A DNA stretch of 9,962 nt from Metaruminococcus_A sp964607135 (GTDB taxonomy: Bacteria; Bacillota; Clostridia; Oscillospirales; Ruminococcaceae): the NCBI GenBank assembly GCA_964607135.1, contig CAZSIV010000061.1:1-9962 (forward strand), in the 5' to 3' direction. Shown one piece after another: positions 6,101 through 9,962 of the stretch; the stretch's first letter is position 1, and each line of letters starts with the position of its first letter. The position numbers and the translations under genes were made by a program. The notes below the pieces were generated by a model. The model was not told the origin of the DNA, ran no database searches, and saw only the letters and a program-made list of their open reading frames with translations.

Positions 6101-8427
6101 ACGATCCTGAGGCCATGCAGGAGGTTGTCGCGCATTTCATGGAGGATATCTGCTCGCAAAGCGGGTATGCGGCGGAGCGAGCGGCGCGGATTCTGCTGGA
6201 GAAAAGCCCGCAGGGATTCAGGCGGATCGTAGAGTATTTCAAGGAGAAGGTCGCGTATTTGAAGGCGCGCAAGGGGCTGACAGAGCAGGAGAAGCTTGAG
6301 CTTGCGGCGGCCAGAAGGGGCTTGGACAACCTTGAAAAGGCGCTCAGGGAGTATCAAGGGGGAACCCGGTTATCCGAAAACAGCGTGACATATTACTCTG
6401 TAGAGCAAAGCAGCAACAGCTCGATTAAAGAGCAGCTGCGATCTAATTTAGATAAACTAAACGGTATAGAACCAGTTTTTGAAGGGGAATTCCTAAAGAC
6501 CTTTCAAAATAAAAGCGAGGCTAGAAGCTGGGCGCTGGAGCTTTTGCAGAATACGGGTTACCATGTCAGCAGGCCGGATATTGGGGAGATTATCTTCGAT
6601 AACAAACGAATTAATAATGGTTTGAACTACCTAAAAACCAATGAAGAAATGATCGCCTATTCGGCCCTGCCGAAGGTATTGGAGCAGGGGGTCATCATCA
6701 GCGGGCACGGCAACCACAAAGGAAGGGGCTACAGCACTGTCACAATCGCCGCACCTGTCGTCCTCAACAATACAAGAGGGAATATGGCGGTTGTCGTAAG
6801 GCAGGAAGGCAAAAACTACTATAAAGTACACCGGCTGATGATGCCGGACGGAAGCCAATTTGTCTTTAATAACGAAGGAAACAGAGCTGAACCGGCGGGG
6901 GCTGTATTGGAAAACCAAACAGTCACATCGCCAACAGACTCTGTTTCCACCCCCACTATACCACAAAAGGGCAGAGGGGTCAACACCAGTATATCCAAAA
7001 ACGGGGGAAATGATACCTCCCGTCAAGGCGGAAGGGTGCAGTATTCGGTCGACAAGCCGTTTTCTCAGGCGGTCGAAGAAATCGCAGCGCACAAACAGGG
7101 TACGGCGTATGAAACCAGCCACGTCTATATGGGGCAGACCCCAAAGATTTTGACCGATCTGGGGCTCGACCAGCTCCCTATGCTGATTACAAGCAAACAT
7201 GTCGACACCATCATGAACGAATCCGGCCCAGATTCGAAAGCCAATTACCACGGGCTGGGCAAGGAGCTTGTCAAGCAGATTCCAAAGGCGCTGGAAGACC
7301 CAATTATGGTGATGTTTTCAAAAACAAAGCCGAATCAAAGCATCGTCGTGCTGACGACCCTGACGGATTCCAAAGGGAACCCCGTTATTTCTGCGGTTCG
7401 GTTTAACGGCAGTGCAAGATATAACAATGTTCAGATATCATCCAACGTTCTTACAAGCACATACGGAAAGAGTGGGATCAACAATTTTATCCGGAAAGCG
7501 GCCGACGAGAACCGCGTGCTCTATTTTGACAAACAAAAAAGTCAGCGGTTAGAGCAAAGCCCCGGGGTCCAATTCCCCGACGAATTGTCAACTGCTGACT
7601 TTAGTTCCAATATAGCACGGCTGCAAGGATTTGTCAAGCGTGCAGGAACCAATACCAGTATATCCAAAAACGGGGGAAATAATACTGACTACTCCTCCAG
7701 CGAAGGAAGCTTCACCGAGTACTACCGGGAGTATCTGGAGAAAAAGTATAGCTACAATGCGCTCACCCAAAAGCCGGAGATGAAGGTCACCGACTTGTTA
7801 AGGAGACCGGCTGTATTTCCTACTGGAAGGCTCCAACGCGCTTCGGTCATCAGCCAAGGAATAAAGAGCCTTGAGGGAAAAGACCGGGGGAAAAATATCG
7901 CGGGCCGTCATTATGTTTATGTGAATGACATTGACGGCTATATATCTGTAAACCGTAAGGCCTTAGAGCACGGGCTATCTCGGCGTGCAGATGAGACAGC
8001 GTATGTTACCGCAAATGTAGGGAATATTCTTGAAAATTCAATAAAAATTAATGAGCTTGAACCTCGAAATGATAATGTACTTTCAAGCTATATTCTGTTA
8101 GGCGTGGCCAGAGATGGAAATCGGGCGATATATCCAGTGCGATTTGTTGTCAATGAATATCAGGACGGATTGGCTGAAATCACAGGTATGGATGTTATTC
8201 GTGCCTTGTATGGCGCAAAGACTAAAAAAATAGAGCCTGCCGCAAACACGGGCGCAACAACCAGCCAAAAAGCCGGCGTTCCATCAGGCTCTACTATTAG
8301 TATACGCGACTTGCTGGAAAATATCAAGGGCGACGAGCTGATTACCTCTGTTTTGTCAAACGACGTGCTAAAAAACCTGGGTGTCACCCGTCCCGACTCG
8401 GCTTTTTCAGACAGCCTGCGCTACTCC
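3145..8427 (+). CDS. Giant phage polyvalent protein, part before the assembly gap
   Basis: 1761 residues are readable before the gap. The start is ATG 3145 with AAGGAG at 3132-3137. By eye: (1) 1-300, helical and charged, with a duplicated N-terminal motif (IMERIIREQK / IMSRIIRDEE). (2) 360-555, Gly/Ala-rich and mildly hydrophobic, with EEGVEEAVQDLISQ and GGAIVGSILGGGQIAL, typical of polyvalent proteins. (3) 600-805, LPD3-like, from FEFS..KG..ESSHKQ to VSIPDLIQKINP. (4) 850-1050, zincin metallopeptidase with HESTH at 936-940 and a candidate ligand E993. (5) 1093-1245, probable BECR-type module with IIFDNKRINNGLNYLKT and GHGNHKGRGY. (6) 1293-1475, MuF_C-like (ALEDPIMVMFSK, VLTSTYGKSG). (7) 1525-1735, LPD3/PBECR-like (YISVNRKALEHGL, TISIRDLLENIKG). 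Such proteins are thought to be injected to counter host or rival defences. Assignments rest on motif memory. The gene continues past the gap. Confidence 0.82.
5005..5560 (+). other. LPD3-like module 1 of the polyvalent protein (residues about 620-805)
   Basis: The strand-rich core reads VKFEFSVSKGFKESSHKQTT, then VVEVHTDQYAGTYR, IIVLLSAYRDGNRIVPVELL and a closing VSIPDLIQKINPADADFLKY. The same order of elements (S..GL..S, an acidic loop, 'A.RDGN..(V/Y)PV', 'SI.DL...(I/V)') recurs in module 7780-8350. I link it to the LPD3 / BECR-fold (barnase-EndoU-colicin-RelE) grouping; the exact Pfam is uncertain. Confidence 0.55.
5860..6280 (+). other. Zincin metallopeptidase module with HESTH
   Basis: AKLAHESTHVAEQ holds a canonical HExxH (residues 936-940, coded at 5950-5964). 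About 53 residues later QEVVAHFMED (E993, H997) supplies an ExxA-type third-ligand candidate. A preceding strand (AAAFLQDGTVVLNAKKID) matches the edge-strand layout of toxin-associated zincins. The predicted activity is cleavage of a host protein; the target is unknown. Confidence 0.7.
6982..7016 (+). repeat. Inter-module linker repeat, copy 1
   Basis: This 35-base stretch encodes NTSISKNGGND(T) (residues 1280-1291). It recurs at 7651-7685 with only two mismatches; bases 6985-7011 are identical to 7654-7680. The repeat lies exactly between the GHGNHKGRGY module and the MuF_C-like module. Confidence 0.85.
7021..7570 (+). other. MuF_C-like module (residues about 1293-1475)
   Basis: GQTPKILTDLGLDQLPMLITSKH, here read as TPKILTDLGL and LPMLITSKHV, is followed by a 'HGLGKEL.KQ.PKALEDPIMVMF' arrangement, a polar VVLTTLTDSKGNPV hairpin and SSNVLTSTYGKSG. 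This run is characteristic of the C-terminal BECR-like domain of MuF-type phage toxins. It is flanked on both sides by the repeated TSISKNGGN linker. Confidence 0.6.
7651..7685 (+). repeat. Inter-module linker repeat, copy 2
   Basis: Second copy of the linker, encoding NTSISKNGGNN(T) (residues 1503-1514), between the MuF_C-like module and the following LPD3/PBECR-like module. Near-identity at the DNA level, including third codon positions, points to a recent shared origin or gene conversion rather than protein-level convergence. Confidence 0.85.
7740..8360 (+). other. LPD3/PBECR-like module 2 (residues about 1533-1740)
   Basis: KYSYNALTQKPEMKVTDL opens the module. The core has GYISVNRKALEHGLSRR, ILENSIKINELEPR, YILLGVARDGNRAIYPVRFVV and a closing TISIRDLLENIKG. 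These elements align in order with the module at 5005-5560, so the protein carries two diverged copies. Its DNA is visibly more AT-rich around 7900-8160 than the zincin segment, consistent with a separate origin. Confidence 0.55.
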
Positions 8428-8527
8428 NNNNNNNNNNNNNNNNNNNNNNNNNNNNNNNNNNNNNNNNNNNNNNNNNNNNNNNNNNNNNNNNNNNNNNNNN
8501 NNNNNNNNNNNNNNNNNNNNNNNNNNN
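8428..8527. other. Assembly gap, 100 N
   Basis: Exactly 100 N, the usual placeholder for a gap of unknown size. The last codon before it (TCC, ending the RYS tripeptide) ends at 8427. The correct frame after it begins at 8529, so the true gap should be 2 modulo 3 bases if the gene is unbroken. Coding sequence is missing here. Confidence 0.97.
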
Positions 8528-8528
8528 G

Positions 8529-9374
8529 ACAGCCAACATCGACCGTCTGGACGTGGCCCTCGAAAACCGGGGAAAAGGGATGGACCCGGAACAGAACCGC
8601 CGGCAGACGGGATGGTTCCAGGGGAAGGATGGAAAATGGCGGTTCGAGATTGACGACAGCGGAGCGAAATATATACCGGGTGGTGGCGACAGGCTGGGAG
8701 ATATCCTTAAGCACGACGCGCTTTACAAGGCTTACCCCGAGCTGCGGGAGATGCCGGTGCGGGTGGATAACGGCATGGAAATACTTGGCGTATTTGACCC
8801 CAACCGCAACGAGATCGTCTACCGTTCCAGCGATCCCTACGACGAGGCTCTCGACTTCGACCTCTACCAGGGGGATGATAAAGATGCTATAAAGGTGATA
8901 CTCCGTAAACTGCAATATATAAAGACTTTAGGGGCGCTGCTTCACGAGGTACAGCACGCGATACAATATGCTGAGGGATTTGCGAGGGGTGGAAATCCAA
9001 ATTTCGGGTATGTGATTCTCTTTAATCAGTACTTTGACGAGGCGATAAAGCAGCCGGGATACCAAAGGCTTAAGACGCCGAAAGGGCGGTTGAATTTTAT
9101 AGACCGATACATTAGGGTTCAAAACGGCGGAAAATCAATAAATTCCTTAAAAGAAAGGACGTATAGTGCCCTCTATGGAGAGCAGGAAGCCCGAAGCGTT
9201 GAAAATCGTCAAGATTTGACCGCAAAAGAACGCAGGGAAAGCGGGCCGTTTGTGGGGGACAGCGATTCAATTATTGCAAACGGTGAGAAACAGTTGTCTC
9301 AGTATAAGAAAAATCTGCTAGAGACGGGACTTGGAGCAGACGTTGTTTCTGAAATAATAAAAATCACAAAATAA
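8529..9374 (+). CDS. Polyvalent protein, part after the gap: LPD23-like domain
   Basis: About 281 residues are open from the first full codon after the gap to TAA 9372-9374. The opening TANIDRLDVALENRGKGMDP and then RRQTGWFQGKDGKWRFEIDD are the signature of LPD23 (large polyvalent protein-associated domain 23). It continues with GDILKHDALYKAYPELREMPV, here noted as LKHDALYKAYPEL. The HEVQHAIQYAEGFARGGNP segment has HExxH at post-gap residues 139-143, suggesting a second zincin-like site. Homologous sequence begins before the internal GTG at 8553, so this is a continuation of the 3145 gene and not a new start. In the frame that runs straight through the N run (to 8892) the translation is nonsense. 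The tail after about residue 225 (LTAKERRESGPFVGDSDS) is typical, and the protein ends about 50 residues later. Confidence 0.82.
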   Translation, partial: TANIDRLDVALENRGKGMDPEQNRRQTGWFQGKDGKWRFEIDDSGAKYIPGGGDRLGDILKHDALYKAYPELREMPVRVDNGMEILGVFDPNRNEIVYRSSDPYDEALDFDLYQGDDKDAIKVILRKLQYIKTLGALLHEVQHAIQYAEGFARGGNPNFGYVILFNQYFDEAIKQPGYQRLKTPKGRLNFIDRYIRVQNGGKSINSLKERTYSALYGEQEARSVENRQDLTAKERRESGPFVGDSDSIIANGEKQLSQYKKNLLETGLGADVVSEIIKITK

Positions 9375-9384
9375 AGTAAAGGTA

Positions 9385-9495
9385 ATGCGTTTTTGGGGGA
9401 AAATAGTAAGAGCGTATTGGAAACTGAGAAAAGATTGGATTAAGGCGGAAGAACCTATCTCGGCGCCAAAGCCACAGGGGAAGGCAAGGGTTTAG
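9385..9495 (+). CDS. Possible 36-residue basic peptide
   Basis: ATG 9385 to TAG 9493-9495 encodes a short protein starting MRFWGKIVRAYWKLRKDW and ending KPQGKARV. It is strongly basic and tryptophan/aromatic-rich in an amphipathic helix pattern. The only ribosome site is AAAGG two bases before the start, which is too close. It overlaps the open frame of the LPD38 fragment (open from 9444). It may be a real small gene, or residual sequence from the deleted middle of the polyvalent gene. Nothing recognised. Confidence 0.25.
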   Translation: MRFWGKIVRAYWKLRKDWIKAEEPISAPKPQGKARV

Positions 9496-9509
9496 AAAAC
9501 GGAAGGCTA

Positions 9510-9800
9510 ATGGAGACGCCCACCCTCACTGGTCAGATTGCCCGGACAGCCGATCCGATCGCCCGGAACAGCTATTACGTGGACAAAAATTCGCCGATCC
9601 CGGAAGCGGTACAGGAATTTTTAAATGCGGCGCAGTCGAAGATACCGGGTCTGAGTTACCTGCTTGCCCCTAAGATCGACCAGTGGGGGCGGACTTTGGG
9701 AAAGGATAACGTATTAATCCGGGCGTTCGAGAACTTCATTTCCCCCGGCTATATTTCTACTCGGAATGAAACGCCGGTTGACATGTCAACGCCAATTTGA
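9510..9800 (+). pseudogene. LPD38-like domain remnant of a polyvalent protein
   Basis: The frame (open from 9444 after a TAA at 9441) encodes PTLTGQIARTADPIARNSYY, AVQEFLNAAQSKIPGLSYLL, APKIDQWGRTLG and FENFISPGYISTRNETPVD. The chain 'QIAR..D...R...Y', 'IPG.S..L.P..D.WG' and '(L/I)SPGY.S..NETPVD' is what I recall of LPD38, a domain near the C-terminus of giant polyvalent proteins. Homologues continue after ETPVD with further helices. Here the match stops at about 9783, and the last residues MSTPI come from the adjoining insertion sequence. There is no convincing RBS for ATG 9510. It is most simply the stranded 3' part of the polyvalent gene, left after an internal deletion and cut by the IS. 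Confidence 0.65.
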
Positions 9801-9805
9801 AATTG

Positions 9806-9842
9806 TAAGAAAACGCCGAAGAAATTATGTAGTTTTTCGGCG
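9806..9842 (-). terminator. Intrinsic terminator downstream of istB-like gene
   Basis: Arms 9814-9823 and 9833-9842 form a 10-pair stem (CGCCGAA...TTCGGCG core, one G-U pair) with a 9-base loop. On the minus strand it is followed by TTTTCTT. It lies 15 bases after the istB-like stop codon. On the plus strand the stem is followed by GGGGGTCGAC, so it is not a rightward terminator. Confidence 0.65.
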
Positions 9843-9857
9843 GGGGGTCGACAAGAA

Positions 9858-9962
9858 TCAGGTGCTGCCTTGCTCAAAAAGAGTGTTTACGATTTGCTGT
9901 TTCTGGCGCATAAATTCCTTGCGTTCCTTCAGGCGGTAAGACTCGCCCTTGATGTTGATCAC
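9858..9962 (-). CDS. istB: IstB-like IS21 helper ATPase, C-terminal end (5' partial)
   Basis: The minus strand is open from the window edge to TGA at 9858-9860, giving 34 residues: VINIKGESYRLKERKEF and then MRQKQQIVNTLFEQGST. The INIKGESYRLKE segment matches the C-terminal strand of IstB ATPases of IS21 elements ('...DRL.H....I.I.GESYRLK'). IstB is a DnaA/AAA+-type ATPase that assists the IstA transposase in target choice. The Walker motifs are outside the window, so the call rests on the C-terminus and the element-like context. Confidence 0.68.
   Translation of the reverse strand: MINIKGESYRLKERKEFMRQKQQIVNTLFEQGST

Larger units (their letters stand above)
9784..9962 (-). mobile_element. 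IS21-family-like insertion sequence, istB-proximal end (partial)
   Basis: Homology to the phage domain ends at ETPVD, and the next bases TGTCAACGCC start with the TG found at IS21 ends. Two related units begin AACGCC at 9788 and 9812 (24-base spacing); short repeated terminal blocks are a feature of IS21 ends. A hairpin and then an IstB-like coding end follow, transcribed towards this end, as expected for istAB elements. The rest of the element, the opposite end and any target duplication lie outside the window. The exact boundary is inferred. Confidence 0.6.

Noticed and set aside
8528..8892. Direct continuation of the 3145 frame through the N run
   Set aside because: The translation is arginine/tryptophan-rich nonsense, while the neighbouring frame gives a clear LPD23 domain.
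8421..8915. Minus-strand frame across the gap
   Set aside because: Its length depends on the N run and it lies opposite LPD23; no supporting signal.
1..9962. CRISPR arrays, tRNA or rRNA genes, attachment sites, origin
   Set aside because: No regularly spaced repeats, cloverleaf-like arms, rRNA motifs, integrase or att-like duplication were seen on either strand.

Overview
The window looks like the late end of a temperate phage genome or prophage from a moderately GC-balanced Firmicute, most likely a gut-type Clostridia (Oscillospiraceae/Lachnospiraceae-like). The reasons are strong AGGAGG-type ribosome binding sites, a tail-fibre / holin / M23-endolysin lysis cassette, and a giant 'polyvalent' protein of the kind common in Clostridia phages. 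No integrase, tRNA, rRNA or CRISPR is visible. The prophage (rather than free phage) reading rests mainly on the IS21-like junction at the right end.

Layout. 1-282: C-terminal end of a tail-fibre-type protein. 306-1007: two small lysis-associated membrane proteins, an XhlA-like coiled-coil/TM protein and a three-TM holin. 1041-1337, on the minus strand: a 98-residue coiled-coil protein with its own near-consensus promoter, ribosome binding site and intrinsic terminator, set like a moron inside the otherwise rightward late operon. 1451-2128: M23-SH3 endolysin. 2161-3132: glutamine/alanine-rich coiled-coil protein, possibly a virion or ejection protein. 3145-8427, then a gap of exactly 100 N, then 8529-9374: one huge polyvalent protein read in a different frame after the gap. 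By eye it carries a membrane-associating segment, four or so modules resembling BECR-fold nucleases (LPD3/PBECR/MuF_C-like), an HESTH zincin module and a C-terminal LPD23-like module with a second HExxH motif. 9385-9495: a doubtful 36-codon ORF. 9510-9783: a fragment of an LPD38-like domain, cut off where an IS21-like element appears to begin. 9858-9962, minus strand: the C-terminal end of an IstB-like helper ATPase.

How the parts fit. The tail fibre, holins and endolysin serve adsorption and lysis. The coiled-coil protein and the polyvalent protein are tightly spaced after the endolysin (each with a good RBS), so they are probably late genes whose products enter the virion. Family knowledge (Iyer, Aravind and colleagues on polyvalent proteins) suggests such proteins are injected with the DNA and act against host or rival-element defences. 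That role is inference here. The right end looks eroded: the polyvalent gene stops after LPD23, and a remnant LPD38 domain is truncated by the insertion sequence.
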